Shown: positions 16,013-27,486 of the stretch, one piece after another
Position numbering within the stretch: position 1 is the first letter of the stretch
Layout of the letters: the number at the start of each line of letters is the position of its first letter
Assembly (NCBI GenBank): GCA_015069205.1
Contig: SVIZ01000005.1
Location: forward strand, 129,701-193,700
Direction of reading: 5' to 3'
Length of the DNA stretch: 64,000 nt
Source: Oscillospiraceae bacterium
Lineage (GTDB): Bacteria > Bacillota > Clostridia > Saccharofermentanales > Saccharofermentanaceae
The notes under the pieces: model-generated
The model's database searches: none
The model's input: the letters and a program-made list of their open reading frames with translations, nothing else
What the model was told of the DNA's origin: nothing
Position numbers and translations under genes: made by a program

Positions 16013-18430
16013 ATGTTAGTACCATTAAGTTGGCTTAAAGATTACGTAGATATTGATGTCACACCTGATGAGCTCGAAAACAAGCTCTTCAGCTGCGGCT
16101 TCGAAGTAGAAGAAAAGTACGAAGTAGGCAAGGACATATCTAAGGTCGTTGTCGGCGAAGTTAAGACATGCGAAGCAATCGAAGGCACACACCTTCATCT
16201 TTGCACCGTAGATGCAGGCGAGAACGGCGTTCTCCAGATCTGCTGCGGTGCTGATAACGTTGCTGCAGGCGGCAAGTATCCTTTGGCTCTGATCGGCGCA
16301 CAGGTTTATGCTACCGCAAAAGACCATAAGACTGTTGAAGGCCTTATGACAATAGGCCAGGGTAAACTCAGAGGTTACGATTCATACGGAATGCTCTGCT
16401 CCGGCGTTGAGATCGGCGTTACTGAGGACATGTTCCCCGGCGCAGGTTACGACGGACTTCTGGTTCTTCCTGAAGATTCTGTTCCCGGTGCAGACGTTAA
16501 GCCCATCCTTGGCCTTGATGATTATATTTTCGACGTTTCCATCACTGCAAACAGACCTGACTGCCAGTCCATTTACGGTATCGCAAGGGAAGTAGCAGCA
16601 GTGCTCGGCAAGGAGATTAAGGAACCTGCTCTTGATTACACGGAAAGCAATGTTGCGATCGATTTCAACATCAGAGTTTCTGCTCCGGATCTCTGCCCGA
16701 GATACATCGGACACTATGTTTCTGACGTTACCATCGGTGAGTCACCTCTTTGGATGAAGCGCCGTCTTGCACTTGTCGGTTGCTCTGCAATCTCCAACGT
16801 GGTTGATATTACAAACTACGTTCTTTACGAGCTCGGCCAGCCGATGCACGCTTTTGATTTTAACTATCTTGAAGGCGGTGAGATCCACGTCCGTCGTGCA
16901 GAGAACGGCGAGAAGATCGTGACACTCGACGAGAAGGAATTCTCTCTTACATCTGATAACCTCGTTATCTGCGACGGTAAGAAACCTGTCGCTTTGGCAG
17001 GAATCATGGGCGGCCTCAACTCTGAGATCCTCGATTCAACAAATGCCGTAATGTTCGAGGCAGCAAAGTTTGCTCATGATAATATCCGCAAGAGCTCAAA
17101 GGCTCTGGGTCAGGTATCTGATTCTTCAATGAGATTCTCCAAGGGCGTTGATGAGTACACGACCGTTATGGCCATGAAGAGAGCTCTGCATCTCATCGAA
17201 GAATTGGGCTGCGGTAAGGTCTCAAAGACTTCTTTCGATATTAATACAGGCAATTCAATAGAGCCCAGAAAGCTCACAGTCAGCGTTAAGCAGGTTAACG
17301 GCGTATTGGGCATCACGGTTCCTGATGAGGATATCGTAAGGATCCTTACAAACTTAAGCTTCGCACCTGAGCTCAACGGTGATGAACTTACCATAGCCAT
17401 TCCCGGATACCGTGTTGACATGGAGTCTTACCAGGATGTTGCTGAAGAAGTTATCCGTATGTACGGCTACGATCACATTACGCCTACATTCATTCCGACA
17501 GCGAAGGTTACTTCCGGCGGTTATAACCTGAAGCAGCGTTCCGAGCTCAAGATCAAGAGAGATCTCTGTGCAGCAGGCGCTAATGAAGGCGTACATTATT
17601 CATTCTTCTCGCCCTCTGATTTCGACCTCTTAAAGCTTCCTGAGGATGCTCCCGAGAGATTCGCGATCAAGATCATGAATCCTATCAACATTGATCTTTC
17701 TTTGATGCGTACGACTCTTGCGCCCCAAATGATCAAGGCTATGGCAAGAAACCAGAAGAACGGAATCCTTACAGGCCGCATCTATGAGATGGGCAACAAG
17801 TTCATTCCCAAGAGTCTGCCTCTTACTGAATATCCAGATGAGCGTGAGACGATCTGCATCGGTGTTTTCGGTGAAGACGAGGATTTCTATTCATTGAAGG
17901 GCCTCGTTGACGTGATCGCAGCATCTCTGGATGTTGAATTCGATTACGAGAGGGATTCTAAGACATTCCTTCACCCTGGAAGAACCGCAAAGGTTATCTG
18001 TAATGGAGAGGAAGTAGGTTACATTGGTCAGGTCCTTTATGAGATCTGTGATGAGCTCGACATGAGAGTTCCTGCTTATGTTGCAGAGATCGATCTGAGA
18101 ACGCTTTCCAAGTACTACGGCAAGGACAGAAAGTTCATACCGCTTCCGAAGTACCTTGAAGAGAAGCGTGACTTCTGCTTCGTTATGGACAAGGATGTTA
18201 CCTGTGCACAGATCGAAAAGGAGATTAAAGCTTCATGTGAGTACATCACCAAGATCGAGCTCTTCGACATCTACGAAGGAATCCAGCTCGGCCTTAACAA
18301 GAAGAGCCTTGCTTTCAGCGTAGTCTTCACGCCTAAGGACGAGGAGTTCAAGCCCGAAGTCATTGATGGCTTCGTTGATACGATCCTTAATAACCTCAAG
18401 GAGAAGTACGGCGCAACACTCCGTGCATAA
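16013..18430 (+). CDS. pheT: Phenylalanyl-tRNA synthetase beta chain
   Basis: PheT binds tRNA and edits mischarged Tyr-tRNA-Phe. The 805-residue protein has the EMAP-like tRNA-binding domain (about residues 39-150), the B3/B4 editing region, the B5 domain, the core with a catalytic-like fold and a C-terminal anticodon-binding FDX-ACB domain (about 710-805). It starts 20 bases after pheS behind AAAGGAGG and shares the T-box-controlled transcript. A strong terminator follows. Confidence 0.96.
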   Translation: MLVPLSWLKDYVDIDVTPDELENKLFSCGFEVEEKYEVGKDISKVVVGEVKTCEAIEGTHLHLCTVDAGENGVLQICCGADNVAAGGKYPLALIGAQVYATAKDHKTVEGLMTIGQGKLRGYDSYGMLCSGVEIGVTEDMFPGAGYDGLLVLPEDSVPGADVKPILGLDDYIFDVSITANRPDCQSIYGIAREVAAVLGKEIKEPALDYTESNVAIDFNIRVSAPDLCPRYIGHYVSDVTIGESPLWMKRRLALVGCSAISNVVDITNYVLYELGQPMHAFDFNYLEGGEIHVRRAENGEKIVTLDEKEFSLTSDNLVICDGKKPVALAGIMGGLNSEILDSTNAVMFEAAKFAHDNIRKSSKALGQVSDSSMRFSKGVDEYTTVMAMKRALHLIEELGCGKVSKTSFDINTGNSIEPRKLTVSVKQVNGVLGITVPDEDIVRILTNLSFAPELNGDELTIAIPGYRVDMESYQDVAEEVIRMYGYDHITPTFIPTAKVTSGGYNLKQRSELKIKRDLCAAGANEGVHYSFFSPSDFDLLKLPEDAPERFAIKIMNPINIDLSLMRTTLAPQMIKAMARNQKNGILTGRIYEMGNKFIPKSLPLTEYPDERETICIGVFGEDEDFYSLKGLVDVIAASLDVEFDYERDSKTFLHPGRTAKVICNGEEVGYIGQVLYEICDELDMRVPAYVAEIDLRTLSKYYGKDRKFIPLPKYLEEKRDFCFVMDKDVTCAQIEKEIKASCEYITKIELFDIYEGIQLGLNKKSLAFSVVFTPKDEEFKPEVIDGFVDTILNNLKEKYGATLRA

Positions 18431-18512
18431 TTGTTTAATAGGATTATAAAGACGGACATGAGCTCGAAAAGAGCCTGAAACGCAATAAGATCAATGCTTT
18501 GAAGCATATTTA

Positions 18513-18536
18513 ACGCCCGGGAGACCGGGCGTTTTT
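18513..18536 (+). terminator. Rho-independent terminator of pheST
   Basis: ACGCCCGG and CCGGGCGT form an 8-pair stem with a GAGA loop, followed by TTTTT. Confidence 0.9.
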
Positions 18537-18538
18537 CT

Positions 18539-18569
18539 TTGTCGGTTTTTGTCGGTAATTGTCGGTATT
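18539..18569 (+). repeat. Three GTCGG repeats at 10-base spacing upstream of the Tad-like operon
   Basis: GTCGGTTTTT, GTCGGTAATT and GTCGGTATTT follow one another at exactly 10-base intervals, one DNA turn, right after the pheT terminator and about 85 bases before the first Tad-like gene. A cluster with the same core lies upstream of comEC. A binding site for a shared regulator is inferred. Confidence 0.45.
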
Positions 18570-18653
18570 TGTATGATTTTTCAGCCCTCTTTTGATTGTA
18601 AGATTACTCAAACCATATCTGCATATAGCAGGTCACAGATCCGGAGGTGCCTT

Positions 18654-18956
18654 ATGTCCACGCTTGAAACTGCAATTACATTTTCGCTGATACTCGTAAT
18701 GCTTGCCTTTATGATCACGGGCCCGGAATCGATTGCACTTGAATCTTTTGAATGTGCCAAAGATGGTGGAAACGAATTGTTTTTCATGGAACGGGACAAG
18801 GATATTGCGGATAAGGTCGTAGTAAGCGGTGTGGACTGTTACGACACATCGCCCGAAAAACTCTGTACGTATCTGTCCGGCATATCAGATAACTTCAGGC
18901 TTATATACGGATCCGTTTACGAACTTTCACAGGAGGCAGCAGATGAAGAGAACTGA
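18654..18956 (+). CDS. Small TadE-like or pseudopilin-like membrane protein
   Basis: The 100-residue protein consists of a short N-terminal segment (MSTLETAIT), one hydrophobic helix (about residues 8-22, FSLILVMLAFMI) and a soluble domain. The pattern, with an acidic residue just before the helix, resembles TadE-type minor pilins; the family match is weak. The frame is open from 18549, but the ATG at 18654 follows GGAGG and removes an unlikely leader. It overlaps the next gene by 14 bases, so the trio is one operon. Confidence 0.6.
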   Translation: MSTLETAITFSLILVMLAFMITGPESIALESFECAKDGGNELFFMERDKDIADKVVVSGVDCYDTSPEKLCTYLSGISDNFRLIYGSVYELSQEAADEEN

Positions 18957-20307
18957 TAAGAACAGAAGAACCAAAAGAGGCGCATCGTCTTTGTTCCTTG
19001 CGGTGATAATGTCGGCCCTGATCCTTGTGGAATGTACTTTCGTAGCTTTTGTCTGGAATCTTGATTATGCATTAAGCGTTAATGAGGCGCTTAAGACACA
19101 GGTAGACACTATCCTTTGCGATTACAACAGACAGTTATTTGATGTCTATGGAATCTATGCTTTCACTTTAGATGAGGTTGACGATGAATGCTTCTGCAAG
19201 GCTTTGGAAATGAACGGGCTGACATCACAGTCAACGCTTGTCGTTACTGCCGCGGATGAGTTCACCACAGAAGATCTTAAGACAGCGATCAATTCGTACT
19301 ACTGGTACAGGGGAACCGGCATAAGCCTCAAAGGCCTGGTTGAAGGATATGCCGAGATGTTAAGGCAAACAGATGAGTCAGGGATTTTAAACAAAGTCGG
19401 TGAGTATATGCAAAGCCCGGCAGCAGGTTATGTGTCGGACATGATCAAGGGGTCTGAAGATGCATCCCAGTGGATAGGAAAAGCAGGGGAAGCGCTTAAT
19501 CTTGATGAGATACTGGAACAAGCGGCTGATCTTGATGACATAAGGGCTGATTACAAAGACACGGTAAAAGACATTGAACTTGATATCGACATAGACATTG
19601 ACGACTGGGAAGCCCTGCTTGATACGTTGTCTTTCCTTGAGAGCACCATGGATAACCTTACGGATATGTCCGATCCCGTTATGACCAAGATGAATGTATC
19701 TCATTACTGCGCATATAACTTCGACTGCTGCTTTGCGCCTGACGGAGATGCATCGATCACGGGAACGGAGTTTTCATCCATTCACGGAGACAAGCAGGTA
19801 GATGCCGAATACATAATCACCGGACTTGAAGATTACCCGGCAATCTTTAAGGTCGAATACCTTATGGTACAGGTCCTTATCGTTTCCAATATGCTCAAAG
19901 ACTATGCAAACGAAGAGTTCAGGAACACCATGGAAGTTCTGGGGCAGATAATCTCAACGATCATATCTGCAGTAAGCGAAGGAACAGTCAATATCGATTA
20001 CAGGATAATAGCTGCAGGACTTACATACATATGCGCGTCCTTCCAGTCCATAAAGGACTTTTACCAAGTGATAAAAGGACAGAGAGCCGTTATCTTCGAA
20101 TACGAAGGTGAAAAGATGGTCACTTTCAGTTACAGGGATTTTCTTTATCTGTTCGCGCTTTGTACCCCTGTGGAGGAACTTCTCGAGAGAAGCCACGCGG
20201 TTCTTGAGAGAGATTACGGTGAGCTTTATAAAGGAATAACGCTTGAGGCTGATTTCAGGGGAGATGCATATTCGGTTACGAAGAGTTATCAGCTTTATGA
20301 GAAATAA
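18943..20307 (+). CDS. Tad-like surface protein (DUF5702-like), single N-terminal helix
   Basis: The 454-residue protein starts with a basic segment (KRTDKNRRTKRG), then ASSLFLAVIMSALILVECTF, the G-A-S/L start and hydrophobic helix typical of Tad-pilus proteins. A long extracellular part follows, with acidic helical stretches (about residues 190-245) and no recognised enzyme motifs. I compare it with the DUF5702 proteins of clostridial Tad loci, from memory. The start is the ATG at 18943 behind AGGAGG; the longer frame from 18829 overlaps the upstream gene. Its partners are the two flanking TadE-like genes. Confidence 0.6.
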   Translation: MKRTDKNRRTKRGASSLFLAVIMSALILVECTFVAFVWNLDYALSVNEALKTQVDTILCDYNRQLFDVYGIYAFTLDEVDDECFCKALEMNGLTSQSTLVVTAADEFTTEDLKTAINSYYWYRGTGISLKGLVEGYAEMLRQTDESGILNKVGEYMQSPAAGYVSDMIKGSEDASQWIGKAGEALNLDEILEQAADLDDIRADYKDTVKDIELDIDIDIDDWEALLDTLSFLESTMDNLTDMSDPVMTKMNVSHYCAYNFDCCFAPDGDASITGTEFSSIHGDKQVDAEYIITGLEDYPAIFKVEYLMVQVLIVSNMLKDYANEEFRNTMEVLGQIISTIISAVSEGTVNIDYRIIAAGLTYICASFQSIKDFYQVIKGQRAVIFEYEGEKMVTFSYRDFLYLFALCTPVEELLERSHAVLERDYGELYKGITLEADFRGDAYSVTKSYQLYEK

Positions 20308-20318
20308 GGAGAATGGTC

Positions 20319-21332
20319 ATGAGACGATCAAAAAGCAAAAAGGGACAGGTAACAATAGAAGCAGCTATAGCATTTACAATAACCCTGGTATTTCTCGCAT
20401 CCGTTATCAGTTCGATAGACTATTACCGCACGGATATACTAATGAGAAGATCCGTTGAACAGACCTGCGAGAAGATGTCTCTTCTTTATCCCGTGTCCAT
20501 TCCTGCTTCAGATCTTATGTCAGCTGCGGTAAATGCTTTCCCTGATCTCGGTATAGGTGATACGAAGGGAGCGGCAGTAATATCAAAGGTGGCATCTGTC
20601 GGTCTGGGAATAGACGATGTGACCGGTCACACTCTCAAAGAACTCATTTTGCAGGGTGTGTTCTCGCATACGATGGAAGAACAGATAAGGCAGGGGTGCA
20701 TAGAAAGAAACGGCGGTTCTGATTTCTTCGTGCCTGATGACATAGAGGTCTTTTTCGCGATAAATGACAAGCACCACATAATCGAAGTCACTACGGAATA
20801 CTCCGTCGTTACGCTGGCCGGGCGAAAACACAGGAGCATTTATTCTGTTATTCCGCTGTATGGCGAGCCAGTCCTTATGCTTCAGGATGAAGAACATAAG
20901 CAGCAGGAGGGTGAGGCAAACAAGAACAATATCTGGTCTTTGAGCAATTTTGACAGGGGCGATGCCTTCAGGGAACAGTACGGAGCTAATCTTCCGAAAA
21001 CCTTTCCGGTGATAGATTCGGTTGACGGAGGGGATATTACGGCCATAAGGAGCATAGATCTCACTTCTCCTTACTATCAGGACACATCCAATATCCAAAA
21101 GAAGATCAGGGACGATATCAATTCGATAAGCAGGTTTGAACCCCAGTCAGCCGTGATAAACGGTACGACTTATACTGTCGATCATGTGGATTCCAGACAT
21201 CTTACTGTGGTAATACCTGAAAACTCCGGCCAGGCAGGGCGGGAAGCCGTGGAAGAACTAAAGGGATATGCTTTTGTACACGGTGTTATACTTGATATAT
21301 GCGAATACGGGACCTCAGAGAAGTATGTTTAG
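20319..21332 (+). CDS. TadE/TadG-like protein
   Basis: The 337-residue protein has the classic TadE-like N-terminus: basic residues, then GQVTIEAAIAFTITLVFLAS with Glu ahead of the transmembrane helix, followed by an extracellular domain of unknown fold. Of two adjacent ATGs (20313 and 20319) the second has proper spacing from AGGAG (seven bases against one). It closes the three-gene operon. No Tad ATPase, TadB/C platform or prepilin peptidase gene is in the window. Confidence 0.65.
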   Translation: MRRSKSKKGQVTIEAAIAFTITLVFLASVISSIDYYRTDILMRRSVEQTCEKMSLLYPVSIPASDLMSAAVNAFPDLGIGDTKGAAVISKVASVGLGIDDVTGHTLKELILQGVFSHTMEEQIRQGCIERNGGSDFFVPDDIEVFFAINDKHHIIEVTTEYSVVTLAGRKHRSIYSVIPLYGEPVLMLQDEEHKQQEGEANKNNIWSLSNFDRGDAFREQYGANLPKTFPVIDSVDGGDITAIRSIDLTSPYYQDTSNIQKKIRDDINSISRFEPQSAVINGTTYTVDHVDSRHLTVVIPENSGQAGREAVEELKGYAFVHGVILDICEYGTSEKYV

Positions 21333-21349
21333 GTCTGGTCATCCCTTTA

Positions 21350-21378
21350 TTGTATTAAAATAAAGAATGCGTTATTAT
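21350..21378 (+). promoter_or_regulatory. Promoter for the small membrane protein/yerC-like/secA group
   Basis: TTGTAT (21350-21355) and TATTAT (21373-21378) are 17 bases apart, upstream of GGAGG and a TTG start. Confidence 0.5.
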
Positions 21379-21405
21379 GTATGAGTATGTTTGGAGGTAT
21401 GAACA

Positions 21406-21639
21406 TTGAAACATGATAACAGCGTTAGACGCCCGAGTCTTGCTAATTCAAAGATTACTACAGACAAGACGGCTTCGCTTTCTATTGGGGATTCTCTGAG
21501 AAAAGCCAAGACCAATCTCATATTTACCAGATTATTCCTGGGCATTCTTGCTGTGCTCGCCATTACTGCGGTCTTTATCGCGATCTATATGGGCTATGGC
21601 AAGATCGTTTGGGATTACATCATGAGAGTTGTAGCGTGA
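21406..21639 (+). CDS. Small single-span membrane protein, unknown function
   Basis: The 77-residue protein has a basic, Ser/Thr-rich N-terminal half and one transmembrane helix (about residues 42-62, LFLGILAVLAITAVFIAIY) with a short basic tail. No family is recognised. The TTG start at 21406 is set by GGAGG eight bases upstream; an ATG at 21399 sits only one base from that site and opens a 5-codon frame. It lies upstream of the YerC-like repressor gene with a 21-base gap. The composition fits a real gene, but conservation was not tested. Confidence 0.55.
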   Translation: MKHDNSVRRPSLANSKITTDKTASLSIGDSLRKAKTNLIFTRLFLGILAVLAITAVFIAIYMGYGKIVWDYIMRVVA

Positions 21640-21660
21640 TTTCAGGTAAAGGGTATCAAG

Positions 21661-22083
21661 ATGGATGACATTAAAGACGCTCATTTTACTGAGAGCGAAA
21701 TGGAGGAACTGACCGACCTTTATAACGCTATGCTGACAATGAGGGACAGCGCAGAGATGCATAAGTTCTTTAAGGATCTTTGCTCGATCAACGAATTGCA
21801 CTCGTTTCTTCACCGTTGGCAGATCGTAAGAAGGATCGAACAGGGTAAGAGCTATGAGGAGATCATTAAAGAGATCTCGCCCGCTGAAGTAGAGACAAAT
21901 ACGCAAGCGGACTCCGGCAAGAAATCAACAGGCAGAGCGCGTGGCAAAGCCAGGTCATCGACCAAGGTAAGCTCCACGACGATCTCGAGAGTCAAGAACT
22001 GCTATGTGAATCCCAACGGAGGATACAGAACGGCATTGAACAGGCTCAAGGAAGCTGCCGAACAAAATAAAGAAGAGAATTGA
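21661..22083 (+). CDS. YerC/YecD-family TrpR-like DNA-binding protein with an insert in its HTH
   Basis: The 140-residue protein belongs to the TrpR-related YerC family of predicted repressors. Residues 15-72 (FFKDLCSINELHSFLHRWQIVRRIEQGKSYEEI) and 105-130 (STTISRVKNCYV, NGGYRTALNRLK) match the family. They are separated by about 30 extra residues (roughly 73-104), rich in Lys, Ser, Gly and Arg, where the family normally has only the tight HTH turn. The insert is in frame and low in complexity, so it is probably a disordered loop. Targets are unknown. secA starts 12 bases downstream. Confidence 0.8.
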   Translation: MDDIKDAHFTESEMEELTDLYNAMLTMRDSAEMHKFFKDLCSINELHSFLHRWQIVRRIEQGKSYEEIIKEISPAEVETNTQADSGKKSTGRARGKARSSTKVSSTTISRVKNCYVNPNGGYRTALNRLKEAAEQNKEEN

Positions 22084-22095
22084 TGAAGGTACAAA

Positions 22096-24894
<2,799 letters not shown>

Positions 24895-24917
24895 TAACAA
24901 GTTGATTTAAAAGCTGT

Positions 24918-24955
24918 ACGGGGTATTTTTCGGAATGAAAGATACCCCGTTTTTT
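24918..24955 (+). terminator. Rho-independent terminator of secA
   Basis: ACGGGGTAT (24918-24926) pairs with ATACCCCGT (24942-24950), followed by six T. Confidence 0.9.
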
Positions 24956-24981
24956 ACTCGGTAAAATCCGGAAGAATAATA

Positions 24982-24987
24982 TATAAT
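24982..24987 (+). promoter_or_regulatory. -10 box of punA, leaderless geometry
   Basis: A consensus TATAAT ends six bases before the punA ATG, and no Shine-Dalgarno sequence is present. The -35 region is weak. This is the same spacing seen at comEC and at the glycosyltransferase gene at 57277. Confidence 0.45.
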
Positions 24988-24993
24988 ATTTCC

Positions 24994-25839
24994 ATGATTA
25001 CCGATATTTCTGAATTTATCAAAACCGTAGACGGCGCCGCTGAATATATCAGAGGTGTCTTGGCAGGAAAAGAGATTCCTTCTGTTTGCATAGTTCTGGG
25101 TTCCGGTCTTGGTCCTTTGTCATCAATGGCTGAAGATGCCGTTGAAATCCCTTATAAGGACATTACCGGATTCCCGGTATCAACTGCACCGGGCCATAAG
25201 GGTTCTCTTTTGATCGGAACGCTTTCCGGAAAGCCCGTTTTTATGATGAACGGCAGATTCCACTACTACGAAGGTTATCCGATAGAGACTGTTACTTTCT
25301 ATGTCAGGGTAATGGGAAGACTGGGCGTTAAGGCGCTTCTTCTGACCAACGCCTCAGGCGGCATTAATCTCGACATGAAAGTACCTGAACTTGTAGCGAT
25401 CACAGACCACCTTTCTTTCCATGCGGAGCCTGTATTAAGAGGTCCCAACATCGCTGAATTCGGTACGAGATTCCCCGATCAGTGCCATGTTTACGATCCT
25501 GAACTTACTGATACTCTGGTCAATTGCGCGCGCGACCTAAAGATAAGGATCAGCCGCGGTGTTTATGCATATTCCAAGGGCCCCCAGTATGAGACTCCTG
25601 CAGAGATCAGGGCATGGAGAATACTTGGTGCAGACTGCGTAGGCATGTCTACTGTACCTGAGGCAATTGCCGCATCCCATATGGGCATAAGAGTTGCAGC
25701 AATGTCCTGCATTACCAATATGGCAGCAGGAATCACCGGTCAGGCTCTTTCTGAGCAGGAAGTTTTAGATAATGCGGCACTGGCGTCCGAGAACAGCTGT
25801 GCAGTAGTTAAAGAATTCATAAGACGTATAAACCTCTAA
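24994..25839 (+). CDS. punA: Purine-nucleoside phosphorylase, trimeric (inosine/guanosine) type
   Basis: It splits purine nucleosides with phosphate to give the base and ribose 1-phosphate. The 281-residue protein carries the PNP/MTAP class 2 features: VLGSGLGPL, the phosphate-site FPVSTAPGHKG, MNGRFHYYEGYP, LLTNASGGIN, and the base pocket SKGPQYETPAEIRA with MSTVPEAIAA. Length and motifs are normal. The start codon is the first ATG and lacks a ribosome site. It is ten bases upstream of ahcY, which suggests joint work in recovering purines and homocysteine from S-adenosylhomocysteine. Confidence 0.93.
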   Translation: MITDISEFIKTVDGAAEYIRGVLAGKEIPSVCIVLGSGLGPLSSMAEDAVEIPYKDITGFPVSTAPGHKGSLLIGTLSGKPVFMMNGRFHYYEGYPIETVTFYVRVMGRLGVKALLLTNASGGINLDMKVPELVAITDHLSFHAEPVLRGPNIAEFGTRFPDQCHVYDPELTDTLVNCARDLKIRISRGVYAYSKGPQYETPAEIRAWRILGADCVGMSTVPEAIAASHMGIRVAAMSCITNMAAGITGQALSEQEVLDNAALASENSCAVVKEFIRRINL

Positions 25840-25849
25840 GGAGATAAGA

Positions 25850-27109
25850 ATGGGAAAGTTTAATTACGAAGTAAGAGATATAAATCTTGCTAAATCCGGT
25901 TTGGAAAAGATCGAATGGGCTTACCGCAACATGCCCGTATTAAGAGCCATCGAGGCTGAACTTATTGAGAAACAGCCGTTTGCAGGACTTAAGATCTCTG
26001 TTTCCGTTCACGTTGAAGCGAAAACTGCATGCCTTGCAAGAGCGCTCGCAAGAGGCGGGGCAGAGGTAGCTCTTACAGGATGCAACCCGTTGTCCACACA
26101 AGATGACGTGGCAGCAGGTCTGGCTTCACTTGATATCATGAATGTCTATGCTGTTCACGGAGATGATGAAGAGCATTACTGGAACAGATTAAGAAGTGCA
26201 TTGGCTTTCAAGCCTGACATTGTAATCGATGACGGCGGCGACTTTGCTCTGCTCCTTCACTCTGAGATGCAGGATCTTGCAGCGAGTCTTAAGGGCGGAT
26301 GCGAAGAGACCACAACAGGCGTTCACAGACTTGAGATCCTTAAGGGTGAGAATAAGCTTCTTTATCCCGTTGTGGCAGTTAACGATGCAAGATGTAAGCA
26401 TCTTTTCGATAACAGATTCGGTACGGGCCAATCCGTATGGACAGCGATTATGGCCACTACTAACCTCGTAGTAGCAGGTAAGACAGTTGTCGTTGCAGGC
26501 TACGGCATGTGCGGAAGAGGCGTTGCAATGAGGGCAAAAGGCCTTGGCGCTAAAGTCATCGTTACCGAGATCGATCCCGTTAAGGCATGTGAAGCCATTA
26601 TGGAAGGCTACCAGGTAATGACAATGGATGAAGCTGCTCCGTTGGGCGACTTCTTCGTAACGGTTACAGGCTGCAAGGATGTCATAGTAGGAAGACATTT
26701 CGAAGCCATGAAGGATGGTGCGGTTTGCTGCAATGCAGGTCACTTCGACTGCGAAGTAAGTGTTGCTGAATTAAAGCAGATGTGTGTTGAGAGTTCTGAA
26801 CTCCGTAACAACATCATCGGCTACAAGCTTAAGAACGGCAGGACTGTCTGCGTAATCGCTGAAGGAAGACTCGTTAACCTCGCATCAGGCGACGGCCACC
26901 CGGTTGAGATCATGGACATGAGCTTTGCTTTGCAGGCACAGTCCGCTATGTATATCGCCAACAACCCTGAAAGACTCCCCGTTGACGTTTATCAGACTCC
27001 TGAAGTCATCGACAACAGAGTCGCTGAGATCCTTCTTAACACCAAAGGCATCTCCATCGACAAACTCACGGCTGAGCAGGAGAAGTACATCAGTTCCTGG
27101 GATCTGTAA
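25850..27109 (+). CDS. ahcY: Adenosylhomocysteinase
   Basis: AhcY hydrolyses S-adenosylhomocysteine, the product of methyl transfer, to adenosine and homocysteine using bound NAD. The 419-residue protein shows HVEAKTACLARALARGGA, the catalytic DDGGD region, EETTTGVHRL, NAD-binding VVAGYGMCGRGVAMRAKG and CNAGHFDCEV. It has the shorter clostridial form without the mammalian-type insert. It follows punA closely. Palindrome array B begins 26 bases after its stop. Confidence 0.95.
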   Translation: MGKFNYEVRDINLAKSGLEKIEWAYRNMPVLRAIEAELIEKQPFAGLKISVSVHVEAKTACLARALARGGAEVALTGCNPLSTQDDVAAGLASLDIMNVYAVHGDDEEHYWNRLRSALAFKPDIVIDDGGDFALLLHSEMQDLAASLKGGCEETTTGVHRLEILKGENKLLYPVVAVNDARCKHLFDNRFGTGQSVWTAIMATTNLVVAGKTVVVAGYGMCGRGVAMRAKGLGAKVIVTEIDPVKACEAIMEGYQVMTMDEAAPLGDFFVTVTGCKDVIVGRHFEAMKDGAVCCNAGHFDCEVSVAELKQMCVESSELRNNIIGYKLKNGRTVCVIAEGRLVNLASGDGHPVEIMDMSFALQAQSAMYIANNPERLPVDVYQTPEVIDNRVAEILLNTKGISIDKLTAEQEKYISSWDL

Positions 27110-27134
27110 TCTGAATACCAATTGATTTCCTTGA

Positions 27135-27393
27135 TACCTACTAAACTTCGATTTAACGGTTTAGTAGGTATTCTTTTTGCTTTTTAATTCTGGGTTTTCC
27201 TGCCCGGATACCTACTAAAATAAGTCTTCTTGATTTTAGTAGGTATCGATTTCGAAAATATGACTCGAAAACACGATGCAAAATGCCTACTAAATCACCG
27301 TTTTGAGATTTAGTAGGTAAATCAGCCTAGCAAAAGCAACAATATCAACGAAAGTAATACCTACCAAATTCCAATAAAAGGAATTAGTAGGTA
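27135..27393. repeat. Palindrome array B: four hairpin units, 74-base period
   Basis: Units start at 27135, 27209, 27284 and 27358 (intervals 74, 75, 74) with the same arms as array A. Inner stem pairs differ but remain complementary: C/G in unit 1, AT/AT plus AAG/CTT in unit 2, TC/GA in unit 3 and AATTCC/GGAATT in unit 4. Unit 3 has a G-U pair (TGCCTAC). The three 38-base spacers are unrelated to each other and to those of array A. The array lies between ahcY and def, with no nuclease gene beside it. No T-run follows the units. Confidence 0.9.
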
Positions 27394-27423
27394 TTTTGAG
27401 CACTAAGTCCCAATAGCCCAAAC

Positions 27424-27452
27424 TTGTTTATTTATATATATAAAATTATAAT
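27424..27452 (+). promoter_or_regulatory. Promoter of the def operon
   Basis: TTGTTT (27424-27429) and TATAAT (27447-27452) are 17 bases apart, followed by a 35-base leader with GGAG before def. Confidence 0.6.
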
Positions 27453-27486
27453 ATATGCGGAAAATTTCGGATTGGAGACAATATAA

